A stretch of 50,974 nucleotides of DNA from positions 1-50,974 of the forward strand of contig CAZOLJ010000027.1 in NCBI GenBank assembly GCA_964580575.1. Reading direction: 5' to 3'. The stretch comes from CAVPDE01 sp964580575 (GTDB lineage: Bacteria > Desulfobacterota > DSM-4660 > Desulfatiglandales > HGW-15). A model generated the notes under the pieces. The model had not been told where the DNA came from, did not search any database, and saw only the letters and a list, made by a program, of their open reading frames with translations. The position numbers and the translations under genes were made by a program. Positions 31,318-40,264 of the stretch are shown in pieces (position 1 is the first letter of the stretch; every line of letters begins with the position of its first letter).

Positions 31318-34300
31318 CTAAGGAGCGGCCAAAGCCTGAATCACTTTTTTGGATTCAAGGAGCGCCTCAAGGGGTTGACAACCGGGAAGCCTCACCTTCA
31401 GTTTCCGGTCGGTGAGGAACCGAAATTTCTTGGGCTGCTTTTTCACCAGACCGATCACTTTGGCCGGGTGGACGGCTGTGTCTTCGGAAAAGGTGACAAT
31501 AAGACCGTCCTGAACCACATCGAGGCGGGTGATTCGAAGTTTCTTAAGAACCAGCCTCACGGACATGACCTCCAGAAGGTTCATCACTTCGCGAGGGAAC
31601 GGGCCGAACCGGTCATGCATCTCTTCCTTCAGGGTTTCAAGTTCTTCCTCCTCATGCAGGCCGGACAACCGGCGATAAACATTCAGCCTCACGTCCGCGT
31701 CCGCTACATAGCTCGCCGGCAGGTACGCAGGCATGTTCACGTTGATTTCAGGATTCACCTCCTCATGCCACTCCTCTCCTTTCAACTCCGAGACGGCCTG
31801 CTCGATCATTCTGACGTAGAGCTCGTAGCCGATGGCCGAAATGTGACCCGACTGCGAGAAGCCCAGAATGTTTCCTCCGCCCCTGATCTTGAGATCATGC
31901 ATGGCCAGCTGGATCCCTGCCCCCAGATGAGAGAAATCCATCAGGGCCCTGAGCCGTTTCTCGGCATCCCTAGTGAGGGCGACCTCTTTTGAAAGAAGGA
32001 GGTGGGCATAAGCGCTTTCATCGGAGCGGCCCACCCTTCCCCGCAGCTGGTAGATCTGGGCAAGGCCGAAACGATCCACTTCGTTGATGAAGATCGTGTT
32101 CACAGACGCAATATCCAGGCCGGCCTCGATGATGGTGGTACACACGAGCACATCGATCTCCTTTTTCAGGAAACGCACCATGGTCTCTTCAAGGTCCCTC
32201 TCCTTCATCTGACCGTGGGCCACCGCAAACCGGGCCTGAGGAACCAGTTTGATAAGCCTGTTGGCCACGGCGTGGATCGTCTGCACCCGGTTGTGGACAA
32301 AGAAAACCTGTCCTCCTCTCTGCAGTTCGGTCCGGATGGCTTGGGCAATCGTGCCCTCATCATAGGGAGAAAGAAAGGTCTGGATGGGCTGGCGGTCTTC
32401 AGGAGGAGTCTCGATGATGCTCAGATCCCTGATGCCCATGAGGGTCATATGCAGCGTCCTCGGGATAGGCGTTGCCGTGAGGGCCAGGACGTCCACCAGG
32501 GCCCTGAATCCTTTGATCGCCTCCTTCTGCTTGACGCCGAAACGCTGCTCCTCATCAATGATCAGGAGCCCGAGGTCTCTGAAGCTCACATCCTTCTGGA
32601 GCATCCGGTGCGTGCCGATGAGGACATCCACCTTGCCCGAGCGGACTCGGGCCAGGATCTCCTTTTGCTCCGCCCTGGTCTTGAAGCGACTGAGCACAGC
32701 CACCGTGACCGGGTAGGACTTCATCCTTTTGCAGAAAGTCTCAAAGTGCTGCTCCGCCAAAACCGTGGTCGGAACGAGCACGGCCGCCTGCTTGCCGTCC
32801 ATGACCGCCTTGAAGGCCGCGCGGATCGCCACTTCGGTTTTCCCGAATCCCACATCCCCGCAGATGAGCCGGTCCATGGGCCGATCCGATTCCATGTCCG
32901 ACAAAACATCTCCGATGGCTTTCACCTGGTCCGAAGTCTCCTCGTGTTCGAAGCCGGCTTCGAACTCCATGAAGGTGTTGTCCGGTCGGGAGAAGGCAAA
33001 TCCCTGGCGGTACTTTCTGAGCGCGTAGATCTCCACGAGCTGTTTGGCGATCTCCCGGACGGATTTCTTGGTCTTCTGCTTGACCACGTCCCACGAGCGG
33101 CCGCCGAGCTGATCGAGCTTGGGTTCCAGCTCATCGGCCCCGACGTATTTTTGGAGGATGCTAATGCGATCCGCCGGGATGTAGAGACGGTCATTGCCCG
33201 CATATTCAATGACGACAAAGTCATTGACTTTCTGATCGATCTCCATTTTGGAAAGGCCGCCGTATCGGCCGATGCCGTGATCTTCATGGACCACCAGATC
33301 CCCGGCCTTGAGCTGGCTGAAACTGGTCCAGTCCACCTCGCCCATTCCCGTCTTGCTTTTCGTCAGGGACCGCTTTGGACCGAAGATCTCATCTTCGCTG
33401 ACCACGATGAGACCGAGTTCAGGCCACGAAAACCCTTGGGACAGGCGGCCCAGACAGAGGGTCAGCCCCTTTCCCGAAGGCAGCTCGCCCCAATGGGACA
33501 CCACAGGTCCGACGGTCACCTGATAATTGTGAAGGATGTCTCTGAGGCGGTTGGCCTGCTGCTCTGTGCGGCAGACCAGAACGACTCGAAAACCCGTGTT
33601 GAGCCACTGGGTGACTTTTTCGGCAAGAGGCGCCATGGAGGCCCTTCCCCTGCCGCTCAGCTTCAGGGTGAGGTCCTCTTCCATTCTGAAGAGCCCTGCG
33701 TAGTGAAGCGCTCTGACTCCTTCGCTCTCATGGCTGAGAGGCAACGCCCCAAGCCGGATGTTCTGAAACGAACCGAATCGCTGACGGACCTCTTCAGGAG
33801 CCAGAAGAATCCCCTCGATCTCCGGCAGCGGAGTCTCTCTTTGTTCCGACTCCAGGCGAAGCTTTTTCTCCTCGTGGACAAATGCTTCAGTAAAGACGTT
33901 GATCTCCTTTTCGACCTGAAGATCATCCACAAAGATCACAAGACCTTGCTCAGGGACATAGTCAAAAACCGTGTCCAGGTGTTCATAGAAATGCTTGAGC
34001 CATGCCTCCTGCCCGGGAAAAGAGCCCCACTCTTTCATCAACGCAGGAAGCCTTCCCATGGACCGTGCTCTCTGCACATTGGCTTCGGTCATGAGGATCT
34101 CGTTGGCTGGCAGGACAATCGCTTCCTTCAAGCTTCGGAGGGACCTCTGGCCCAGGGGATCGAAAAAGCGGAGGGATTCGACCTTGTCTCCAAAGAATTC
34201 CACCCTCAGAGGGTTGGCGTACAGGGGCGGGAACAGATCGATGACACCGCCCCGCACCGAATAGTCTCCCCTCTCCTCCACCAGGGAGGTGCGCTGAAAT

Positions 34301-34791
34301 CCCGAGGCGTCGAGCTTCCTCAAGAGCTTTTCCCTGTCCACCTCCTCACCCACCTGGAGGAGATCGACTGCGGCCATCATTTGCTTCTTGGGCAGAATTC
34401 TGAAAAGAACAGCTTCCGCAGAAGTCACCACCACAGGGGTTTTTTCAGAGGCCAGGGAATAGAGAGCTTCGAGTCTCTGGGAAACGATCTCCCGGTGAGG
34501 ACTCAATCCCTTGAGGGGCGATATGTCATAAATGGGAAACGAGTACAGCCTGCGCTCGCCGATCTCTCCGGCAGCACACCCCTTGGGGAGAAAGAACTCC
34601 AGTTCTCTCAGGAATCTTTTTGCTTCCTTGACGGTGGGCAGAACGATGAGACAGGGTCTTTCCAGTTCAAGGAGAAGTCCTGCCAGGCCGTAGGCCCTGG
34701 CAGAACCCGACAGGCCGGTGACGCGGAGGTCTCTGACTCCCTCCTCAAGCCACTCCTTGAGCCTGACCTGATGTTCATCCATGCGGTGCAT
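31318..34791 (-). CDS. mfd: Transcription-repair coupling factor Mfd
   Basis: A 1157-residue ATP-dependent DNA translocase that removes stalled RNA polymerase and recruits UvrA. The UvrB-homology N-terminus has GLSGSARAYGLAGLLLELER and RGGVIDLFPP. The RNA-polymerase-interacting module comes at about residue 490 (LKAGDLVVHEDHGIGRYGGL). Helicase motifs include Walker A GDVGFGKT at about residue 645, the DEEQ box in IIDEEQRFGVKQKE, LTATPIPRTL, and QIYQLRGRVGRS with the Arg finger. A TRCF C-terminal domain ends the protein. Length is normal. The start is either of two nearby ATGs (MHRMDEHQ); neither has a convincing ribosome-binding site. It is transcribed on its own or with the weakly linked PPIase operon downstream. 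Confidence 0.96.
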   Translation of the reverse strand: MHRMDEHQVRLKEWLEEGVRDLRVTGLSGSARAYGLAGLLLELERPCLIVLPTVKEAKRFLRELEFFLPKGCAAGEIGERRLYSFPIYDISPLKGLSPHREIVSQRLEALYSLASEKTPVVVTSAEAVLFRILPKKQMMAAVDLLQVGEEVDREKLLRKLDASGFQRTSLVEERGDYSVRGGVIDLFPPLYANPLRVEFFGDKVESLRFFDPLGQRSLRSLKEAIVLPANEILMTEANVQRARSMGRLPALMKEWGSFPGQEAWLKHFYEHLDTVFDYVPEQGLVIFVDDLQVEKEINVFTEAFVHEEKKLRLESEQRETPLPEIEGILLAPEEVRQRFGSFQNIRLGALPLSHESEGVRALHYAGLFRMEEDLTLKLSGRGRASMAPLAEKVTQWLNTGFRVVLVCRTEQQANRLRDILHNYQVTVGPVVSHWGELPSGKGLTLCLGRLSQGFSWPELGLIVVSEDEIFGPKRSLTKSKTGMGEVDWTSFSQLKAGDLVVHEDHGIGRYGGLSKMEIDQKVNDFVVIEYAGNDRLYIPADRISILQKYVGADELEPKLDQLGGRSWDVVKQKTKKSVREIAKQLVEIYALRKYRQGFAFSRPDNTFMEFEAGFEHEETSDQVKAIGDVLSDMESDRPMDRLICGDVGFGKTEVAIRAAFKAVMDGKQAAVLVPTTVLAEQHFETFCKRMKSYPVTVAVLSRFKTRAEQKEILARVRSGKVDVLIGTHRMLQKDVSFRDLGLLIIDEEQRFGVKQKEAIKGFRALVDVLALTATPIPRTLHMTLMGIRDLSIIETPPEDRQPIQTFLSPYDEGTIAQAIRTELQRGGQVFFVHNRVQTIHAVANRLIKLVPQARFAVAHGQMKERDLEETMVRFLKKEIDVLVCTTIIEAGLDIASVNTIFINEVDRFGLAQIYQLRGRVGRSDESAYAHLLLSKEVALTRDAEKRLRALMDFSHLGAGIQLAMHDLKIRGGGNILGFSQSGHISAIGYELYVRMIEQAVSELKGEEWHEEVNPEINVNMPAYLPASYVADADVRLNVYRRLSGLHEEEELETLKEEMHDRFGPFPREVMNLLEVMSVRLVLKKLRITRLDVVQDGLIVTFSEDTAVHPAKVIGLVKKQPKKFRFLTDRKLKVRLPGCQPLEALLESKKVIQALAAP

Positions 34792-34803
34792 AAGCTAAGA
34801 ACA

Positions 34804-34898
34804 TTGGAGTAATGGAGTGAGGGAGTACTGGAGTAACGGAGTTTCCCGAACCCGCGCCCACTTGCAGCACTCCAACACTCCAGTCCTCCAATTCTCCA
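34804..34898. repeat. Inverted GGAGTNNT octamer repeat
   Basis: Left arm 34804-34841 runs GGAGTAAT, GGAGTGAG, GGAGTACT, GGAGTAAC, GGAGT. The right arm 34867-34898, read on the minus strand, runs GGAGAATT, GGAGGACT, GGAGTGTT, GGAGTGCT. Both arms keep an exact 8-nt period. The right arm ends at the OppF stop codon and the left arm begins about 12 bases from the start of mfd, so it occupies the entire spacer. Confidence 0.75.
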
Positions 34899-35858
34899 TC
34901 ACGTGACGTGACAGGCGACGAAATGGTCGTTGCCCGCGTCCGTGAGTTCGGGGCGCTCCCGGCTGCACACATCCTTCTTCGAAGGACAACGGGTATGAAA
35001 GGCGCACCCGCTTGGGGGATTGAGCGGACTCGGCACATCCCCCTCGAGGATGATCCTTTTCTTGCGGATATCCGGGTCCGGCACAGGGACTGCGGAGAGG
35101 AGAGCCTGGGTGTAGGGATGAAGAGGTTTCTCGTAGAGGTCCTGATCTGAAGCCACCTCCACAATTCGTCCCAGGTACATGACCGCCACGCGATCGCTGA
35201 TATGCTCCACCACGCTCAGGTCATGGGCGATGAACAAATAGGAAAGGTCCATCTGCTCCTGAAGCTGGGCCAGCAGGTTCATCACCTGAGCCTGGATGGA
35301 AACGTCCAGGGCTGAAACGGGTTCGTCACACACAATGAGCAGCGGGTTTAAGGCCAGGGCTCGGGCAATGCCGATCCTCTGCCTCTGTCCGCCTGAAAAC
35401 TCGTGCGGGTAGCGGCCCATCTGATCCGCATGAAGGCCCACCCGGTCCATGAGATACGCAACCCGTTCTCTGATTTCAGACCTGGAGCTCTGGAGATGGT
35501 TTCGAATAGGCTCTGCAATGATTTCACCCACGCTCATTCGAGGGTCGAGGGATGAAAAGGGATCCTGAAAAATGATCTGCAAAGAAGCCCGCATTTTTCT
35601 GAGTTCTTCTTTGTCCATGGCCAGAAGATCTTTTCCATTGACGATCACTTCTCCCGAGGTGGGTTCCACCAGGCGCAGGAGGCTGCGCCCTACGGTGGTT
35701 TTGCCGCAACCGCTCTCGCCGACCAAGCCCAGGGTTTTTCCCTTTTCCAAGGTGAAGCTCACCCCGTCCACGGCCCGCACCTCACCCACGGTGCGCGAGA
35801 GAACCCCTTTTTTGATGGGAAAGTATTTTGTGAGGTTTCTTACTTCTAATAAAGCCAT
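34899..35858 (-). CDS. oppF: Oligopeptide/dipeptide ABC transporter ATPase (OppF/DppF-like)
   Basis: A 319-residue cytoplasmic ATPase of a peptide/nickel-type importer. It has Walker A GLVGESGCGKTTVGRSLLRL, signature FSGGQRQRIGIARALALNP, and Walker B LLIVCDEPVSALDV. The OPP C-terminal extension contains the cysteine-rich segment (CAFHTRCPSKKDVCSRERPE) that in related proteins binds an Fe-S cluster. The ATG at 35858 (MALLEVRNLTKYF) gives the family start; a TTG at 35891 would overlap oppD. The gap to oppD is 22 bases. It is the last gene of the minus-strand transporter operon. Confidence 0.9.
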   Translation of the reverse strand: MALLEVRNLTKYFPIKKGVLSRTVGEVRAVDGVSFTLEKGKTLGLVGESGCGKTTVGRSLLRLVEPTSGEVIVNGKDLLAMDKEELRKMRASLQIIFQDPFSSLDPRMSVGEIIAEPIRNHLQSSRSEIRERVAYLMDRVGLHADQMGRYPHEFSGGQRQRIGIARALALNPLLIVCDEPVSALDVSIQAQVMNLLAQLQEQMDLSYLFIAHDLSVVEHISDRVAVMYLGRIVEVASDQDLYEKPLHPYTQALLSAVPVPDPDIRKKRIILEGDVPSPLNPPSGCAFHTRCPSKKDVCSRERPELTDAGNDHFVACHVT

Positions 35859-35880
35859 AACGGGACCGTCAAATCCTACT

Positions 35881-36864
35881 TTAGGTGGCAAGCCAGCACT
35901 GCACCCGTCGATACTCCCCCAGCTTCACCATCTTCGGCTCGTGTTCGGAACACACAGGCATCACGCTGGGACACCGGGGGTGAAACCGGCAACCGGAGGG
36001 CATTTCCAAGGGGCTTGGCACCATGCCCGGGATCTCTTGAAGCCGTCTTCCAGTTTGAGCCTTTCTGCCGATCACGGGTACCGAACCGAGCAGCCCCCTG
36101 GTGTAAGGGTGCAGGGGGTCTTTGAAGAGTTCCCTCACCGGAGCTTCTTCCACGATTTTTCCGGCGTACATCACCGCCACCCTGCTCGCCATATCCGAAA
36201 TAACGCCCAGATCGTGCGTGATCAGAAGGATCGAAGTTTTGAACTCTTCCTTCAGCTTCATCATCAGACTCAGAATCTGAGCCTGAATCGTCACGTCAAG
36301 AGCCGTCGTGGGTTCGTCGGCCAGGAGCAGTTGAGGGTTGCAGGAAAGCGCCATGGCGATCATGGCCCTCTGCCTCATCCCTCCTGAAAGCTTGTGAGGG
36401 TAATCCTTGGCCCGCTGCCTTGGGCTGGGAATCTGGACCATCTGGAGCATCTGCTCCGCCCACTTCCACGCTTCAGGCCCCTTCATGCCCTGGTGCAGCC
36501 GGATGGCCTCCGAGATCTGTTCGCCGATGGTGAGAACCGGGTTGAGTGATGTCATGGGCTCCTGGAAGATCATGGAAATGGCCTTGCCCCTGACCTTTCT
36601 TATGCCTTCCTGGCCCAGGTCCAGAAGGTTTGTATCGTGGAAGAGGATTCGGCCTGCAATCTCTGCCGGCGGACAGCGCAGAAGTTGGAGAATGGAAAGG
36701 GCGGTCACGCTCTTTCCGCATCCGCTCTCGCCCACCAACCCCACGGTCTCCCCTTCAAACAAATCGAGGTCCACCCCGTCCACGGCATTCACGATCCCAT
36801 CCATGGTGTGAAAGCGGGTGCTCAATCCCCGGAGCGCGAGCAGCGGTTGCCTTCCGTCACTCAT
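35881..36864 (-). CDS. oppD: Oligopeptide/dipeptide ABC transporter ATPase (OppD/DppD-like)
   Basis: A 327-residue partner ATPase. It has Walker A GLVGESGCGKSVTALSILQL, signature LSGGMRQRAMIAMALSCNP, Walker B LLLADEPTTALDV and the switch His in LLITHDLGV. The C-terminus has the CRFHPRCPSVMPVCSEHEP segment as in OppF. Its start overlaps the oppC stop by ATGA. With OppF it powers import of the ligand delivered by the binding protein at 40265-41809. Length and motifs are normal and both ATPases look active. Confidence 0.92.
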   Translation of the reverse strand: MSDGRQPLLALRGLSTRFHTMDGIVNAVDGVDLDLFEGETVGLVGESGCGKSVTALSILQLLRCPPAEIAGRILFHDTNLLDLGQEGIRKVRGKAISMIFQEPMTSLNPVLTIGEQISEAIRLHQGMKGPEAWKWAEQMLQMVQIPSPRQRAKDYPHKLSGGMRQRAMIAMALSCNPQLLLADEPTTALDVTIQAQILSLMMKLKEEFKTSILLITHDLGVISDMASRVAVMYAGKIVEEAPVRELFKDPLHPYTRGLLGSVPVIGRKAQTGRRLQEIPGMVPSPLEMPSGCRFHPRCPSVMPVCSEHEPKMVKLGEYRRVQCWLAT

Positions 36865-37733
36865 AGCTTAAACCTCGGATCAAGCGCATCTCTCAAGCCG
36901 TCGCCCAAGAGGTTGAAACTCAGCACGGAGAGAAAGATCGCAATCCCCGGGAAGGTGGCCACGTGCGGGGCATTGAAAAGGTAAGCGCGGCCCGAGCCGA
37001 GCATGGCGCCCCACTCCGGCGTCGGCGGCTGAACCCCAATGCCCAGGAACCCAAGGCCGGCTGCAAAAAGGATCGCGTTGCCCATGCCCAGGCTGGTTTG
37101 AACTGTGATAGGGACCATGACATTGGGCAGAATGTGCTTCAAGATGATTTTGTAATCGCGGGTGCCTACCGCCTTCGCCGCTTCCACGTACACCTGCTCT
37201 CTCACGGTCAGGACACAGCCCCGAACCAGGCGGATATAGATGGGCACCATGCTGATCCCAATGGAGACCACTGTGTTCTGGAGACCCACCCCGAGAACGG
37301 CGACAAGGCCCAGGGCAAGCAGGAAGCCAGGGAAAGCGAGCATCATGTCCGTGACCCTCTGGATCAAGAAGTCCGCCTTGCCGCCGTAATAACCCGAGAT
37401 GAGACCGAATGGAACTCCCACAAGAAGACCAACTGCAACCACACCGACCGCGATCATGAGGGACACCCGGGACCCCCAGATGATCCGGCCCAGTATAGAC
37501 CGGCCCAGTTCATCCGTGCCCAGAAGATGCTGTGCCGAAGGGCCTTCCAGAGACATGATCAGGTTTGGTGCCGAGGGGCTACCGCTGAACAGAAGAGGAG
37601 CGCACAGGGCCGTAAAGAGATAGACAAGGAGAATAAAACCCCCGAAAAGGGCCGCCTTGTTCCTCCGGAGCTTGGCCCAGTTGCGGCGAAACTGGCTCGC
37701 CGGTTTTCGACCTGTGCCTGTAGTCTCAGTCAT
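36861..37733 (-). CDS. oppC: Oligopeptide/dipeptide ABC transporter permease (OppC/DppC-like)
   Basis: A 290-residue inner-membrane permease. It has an N-terminal cytoplasmic helix (RRNWAKLRRNKAALFGGFIL), about six membrane spans, and the EAA coupling motif YVEAAKAVGTRDYKIILKHI followed by LPNVMVPITVQTSLG. LLGTDELGRSILGRIIWGSR is typical of the DppC subfamily. The start ATG (37733) overlaps the oppB stop by eight bases, so the permeases are translated together. It forms the channel with OppB. Confidence 0.92.
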   Translation of the reverse strand: MTETTGTGRKPASQFRRNWAKLRRNKAALFGGFILLVYLFTALCAPLLFSGSPSAPNLIMSLEGPSAQHLLGTDELGRSILGRIIWGSRVSLMIAVGVVAVGLLVGVPFGLISGYYGGKADFLIQRVTDMMLAFPGFLLALGLVAVLGVGLQNTVVSIGISMVPIYIRLVRGCVLTVREQVYVEAAKAVGTRDYKIILKHILPNVMVPITVQTSLGMGNAILFAAGLGFLGIGVQPPTPEWGAMLGSGRAYLFNAPHVATFPGIAIFLSVLSFNLLGDGLRDALDPRFKL

Positions 37734-38646
37734 AGTGAATTCTCGGATCCACGTAAGCGTAGATCAGATCCACAACCAGATTCACCAAAATGTAAAGCAA
37801 CCCGAAGATCAGGATAGTTCCCTGGATCATGGGATAGTCCCTTGCCAGAATCGAATCCACGATCAAGCGGCCTATCCCCGGCCATGCGAAGACAGTTTCT
37901 GTCAGCACAGCACCGCCGAGGAGCAAGCCGAACTGAAGACCCACCACGGTGATGATGGGGATGAGCGCGTTCTTCAGAGCGTGCTTGATGATGACAACCC
38001 GCTCCTTGAGCCCTTTGGAGCGAGCCGTGGTCGTGTAGTCCTGGGAGAGCACTTCGATCATCGTGGAACGCGTCATTCTGGCGATGAAGGCCACGACAAA
38101 GGACGCGAGCGTGACCGAGGGCAGGACCACATGCTGCCATGAGCCTGTGCCTCCTGCCGGCAACCAGTGAAGCATCACCGAAAAAACAACCACGAGCATC
38201 AGGCCGAGCCAGAAAACAGGCATAGAAATGCCGAATAGGGCGGCCGAGGTGACAAGGTAATCCATCCATGTATAAGGCCGGACTGCAGAGATAATGCCCG
38301 CGGGAATGCCGAATACACAGGCAAGCGAAATGGCGACCACGGCAAGGAGCATCGTGTTCGGCAGCCTTGCCCACACTTCCCCTGTAACCGGGTTCTGTGT
38401 TCGTGCAGACCGGCCGAGATCAAACTGGACCAGCCGGGTCAGGAATTTCCCGTACTGAACGTAAATCGGTTCGTTCAGGCCGAGCTGGTTTCGGATGTTC
38501 TCTATCTCCTCCGGAGTCGCCATCTGGCCGGCCAGCACCTGGGCCGGGTCCCCAGGCAGCATTCTCAGCATGAAGAAAAGGAGGAGAGAGATGCCGATAA
38601 GCACCGGAATGGTGGACAACAGACGTTTGACTATATACTGGAGCAT
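37726..38646 (-). CDS. oppB: Oligopeptide/dipeptide ABC transporter permease (OppB/DppB-like)
   Basis: A 306-residue permease with the standard start MLQYIVKRLLSTIPVLIGIS, the DPAQVLAGQ periplasmic segment, five further membrane spans, and the EAA motif EVLSQDYTTTARSKGLKER. It ends in VNLVVDLIYAYVDPRIHYD, which is conserved across the family. It is co-directional with the M20 hydrolase gene 140 bases upstream; the spacer contains a near-perfect octamer hairpin that may alter the message there. Confidence 0.93.
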   Translation of the reverse strand: MLQYIVKRLLSTIPVLIGISLLLFFMLRMLPGDPAQVLAGQMATPEEIENIRNQLGLNEPIYVQYGKFLTRLVQFDLGRSARTQNPVTGEVWARLPNTMLLAVVAISLACVFGIPAGIISAVRPYTWMDYLVTSAALFGISMPVFWLGLMLVVVFSVMLHWLPAGGTGSWQHVVLPSVTLASFVVAFIARMTRSTMIEVLSQDYTTTARSKGLKERVVIIKHALKNALIPIITVVGLQFGLLLGGAVLTETVFAWPGIGRLIVDSILARDYPMIQGTILIFGLLYILVNLVVDLIYAYVDPRIHYD

Positions 38647-38675
38647 CGCAACCTAAATTTGCAGGCTCACTCCTT

Positions 38676-38776
38676 GAGAAATGGAGTGCTGGAGTAATGG
38701 AGTACAGCAGAACCGTTAAATCTATGTCTCTGTTCTTTCTTTACCATCACTCCATTACTCCAACACTCCATTTCTC
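38676..38776. repeat. Near-perfect 28-bp inverted GGAGTNNT octamer repeat
   Basis: GAGAAATGGAGTGCTGGAGT continuing as AATGGAGT (38676-38703) matches the complement of 38749-38776 at 27 of 28 positions. Each arm contains GGAGT units exactly 8 bases apart. The loop is 45 bases of pyrimidine-rich DNA. It lies between the M20 hydrolase stop and the oppB start inside one operon. Confidence 0.8.
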
Positions 38777-38786
38777 CATTCTTCTA

Positions 38787-40013
38787 TCACTTTGCCAGTT
38801 CCAGCACTGCCTCCAGCAGAATCTCCGCACCCAGGGCAATATCTTCCACCTTTGTGAACTCTTCCGCACAATGGCTTCGTCCTTCCCGGCTGGGAACAAA
38901 GATCATCCCTGCATTTGAGATCTTCGCGATGATCCCCGTGTCATGGCCCGCCCCGCTGGTCACCCTGACCGGCTCGGTGCCTTGTTGCCTTGCGACCTTT
39001 TCGATGAGATCGCAAATCTCCGGGCTCATCTTGACCGGTTCCGCCTCGGCCTTGACCTCGACGCGGCACCGGAGGTCCCTCGATTGAGATACGTTTTCCG
39101 CCAGGTAAGCGACGCCCGCCGCCATGGCCTTCAATCGTGATTCATCGCTGTGGCGGACATCCACGCTGAATCGCACAAGCCCGGGAATCACGTTCGCCTG
39201 ACCGGGTTCACAAAAGATCTGGCCCACGGTGGCCACACCGCCCTCTCCCTCCTGCCGGGCCACGGTTTCAACAGCAGCAATGATTCTCGCAGCTCCCTGC
39301 ATGGCATCCCGACGAAGATTCATGGGCGTTGTGCCTGCGTGATCCGCCGATCCTTCGATCGTCACGATCACCTGCTTGATGCCCACGATCGCTTCTACGA
39401 CTCCGATGACCGCGTTCCGGCTTTCCAGGATGCGGCCCTGTTCGATGTGCAGTTCCAGCATCGCCTTGAGGGAAGAAGGGCTGAGGATGGAGGAGCCCCG
39501 GACCTTGATTCCGGCGCTCTCCATGGCTTCAAGATAGCTCACTCCCTCGCGGTCCTTGATCTGAGCGAGTTGACCGGGGGTGATTCGGCCGCTCCATGTC
39601 GAACTCCCCAGCAGGCCCCATCCGAACCGACCGCCCTCTTCTTCCGCAAAGACAACCAGGTCAATGGGCAGGCGATGGGAAAGAGAGTCTTCCTGTATGA
39701 CCCGGGCTGCTTCAAGAGCGGCCACGACTCCTGCGGCGCCGTCAAAACGGCCGCCTTCCGCCACACTGTCCAGATGGGAGCCCATCATGACACTGGGACC
39801 CGAGGACCCTGAACCTGCCAGTCTTCCCAGCAGATTTCCGCCGAGCACGAAAAAACACTCTACACCGATATGGCAGAGTTCTTCAACCACATAGGAGAGG
39901 GCACTCTGGTATTCCCTTGAAAAGGTGTAGCGCGTCACTCCCTTTCCGGGCATCGCGTTGAAGGCATTGATCGCTTCGAGGTCTTTTTGAATGCGCTCCT
40001 TCCGGATTCTCAT
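38787..40013 (-). CDS. M20-family N-carbamoyl/allantoate-type amidohydrolase
   Basis: A 408-residue zinc amidase of the hydantoinase/carbamoylase branch. Metal ligands and substrate motifs are visible: GSHLDSVAEGGRFDGAAGVV (His, Asp), FAEEEGGRFGWGLLGS (Glu-Glu), LELHIEQGRILE (His) and SGAGHDTG near the end (His). The dimerisation domain lies between (IVGIKQVIVTIEGSADHAGT). Members cleave N-carbamoyl amino acids, allantoate, ureidoglycolate or similar C-N bonds. No signal peptide, so it works on imported substrate. It sits between the binding protein and permease genes of the transporter, so the transporter ligand is probably its substrate or precursor. The exact substrate cannot be assigned. 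Confidence 0.85.
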   Translation of the reverse strand: MRIRKERIQKDLEAINAFNAMPGKGVTRYTFSREYQSALSYVVEELCHIGVECFFVLGGNLLGRLAGSGSSGPSVMMGSHLDSVAEGGRFDGAAGVVAALEAARVIQEDSLSHRLPIDLVVFAEEEGGRFGWGLLGSSTWSGRITPGQLAQIKDREGVSYLEAMESAGIKVRGSSILSPSSLKAMLELHIEQGRILESRNAVIGVVEAIVGIKQVIVTIEGSADHAGTTPMNLRRDAMQGAARIIAAVETVARQEGEGGVATVGQIFCEPGQANVIPGLVRFSVDVRHSDESRLKAMAAGVAYLAENVSQSRDLRCRVEVKAEAEPVKMSPEICDLIEKVARQQGTEPVRVTSGAGHDTGIIAKISNAGMIFVPSREGRSHCAEEFTKVEDIALGAEILLEAVLELAK

Positions 40014-40060
40014 GTCTCTTTTTCAGCCTGCTCCTGATACGAACGCAATAACCAATTTAC

Positions 40061-40125
40061 AAATCCCCCCCGCCCGAGGCGGATAAACCTCGCCCCCCTT
40101 TACTAAAGGGGGGATGGGGGGATTT
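40061..40125. repeat. Nested C/G-run hairpin
   Basis: AAATCCCCCC (40061-40070) pairs with GGGGGGATTT (40116-40125), and inside it CCCCCCTTT (40093-40101) pairs with AAAGGGGGG (40105-40113). This resembles widespread deltaproteobacterial intergenic palindromes. Confidence 0.65.
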
Positions 40126-40130
40126 CTACC

Positions 40131-40164
40131 AAAAAGCTGGCCCTGCCATAAAGGCAGAGCCAGC
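40131..40164 (-). terminator. Intrinsic terminator after the substrate-binding protein gene
   Basis: On the minus strand a 12-base stem (40164-40153 with 40147-40136, 11 of 12 paired) is followed by TTTTT (40135-40131). It is 100 bases past the stop of the binding-protein gene and before the M20 gene. Partial termination here would make more binding protein than transporter, a common arrangement. Confidence 0.65.
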
Positions 40165-40198
40165 CCAACCACTGAATTGCTTTTGCAGGTTATTCCCA

Positions 40199-40256
40199 TT
40201 CCCCCTCCCCTTAGTCCCCTCCCCCTTGATGGGGAGGGCGAGGGTGGGGGTGAAGG
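40199..40256. repeat. GC-rich palindrome of the CCCCTCCC family
   Basis: CCCCTCCCCTTAGTCCCC and CTCCCCC on the left face GGGGAGGGCGAGGGTGGGGG on the right with a short TTGAT loop. It is related to the elements at 15991, 20343 and 46310. It directly precedes the stop codon of the binding-protein gene. Confidence 0.5.
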
Positions 40257-40264
40257 AGTGTCGC

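Noticed and set aside
32002..34812. 936-codon open frame on the plus strand opposite mfd
   Set aside because: It is antisense to a complete Mfd with all motifs, has no family pattern, and such long antisense frames are expected in GC-rich genes with this codon use.
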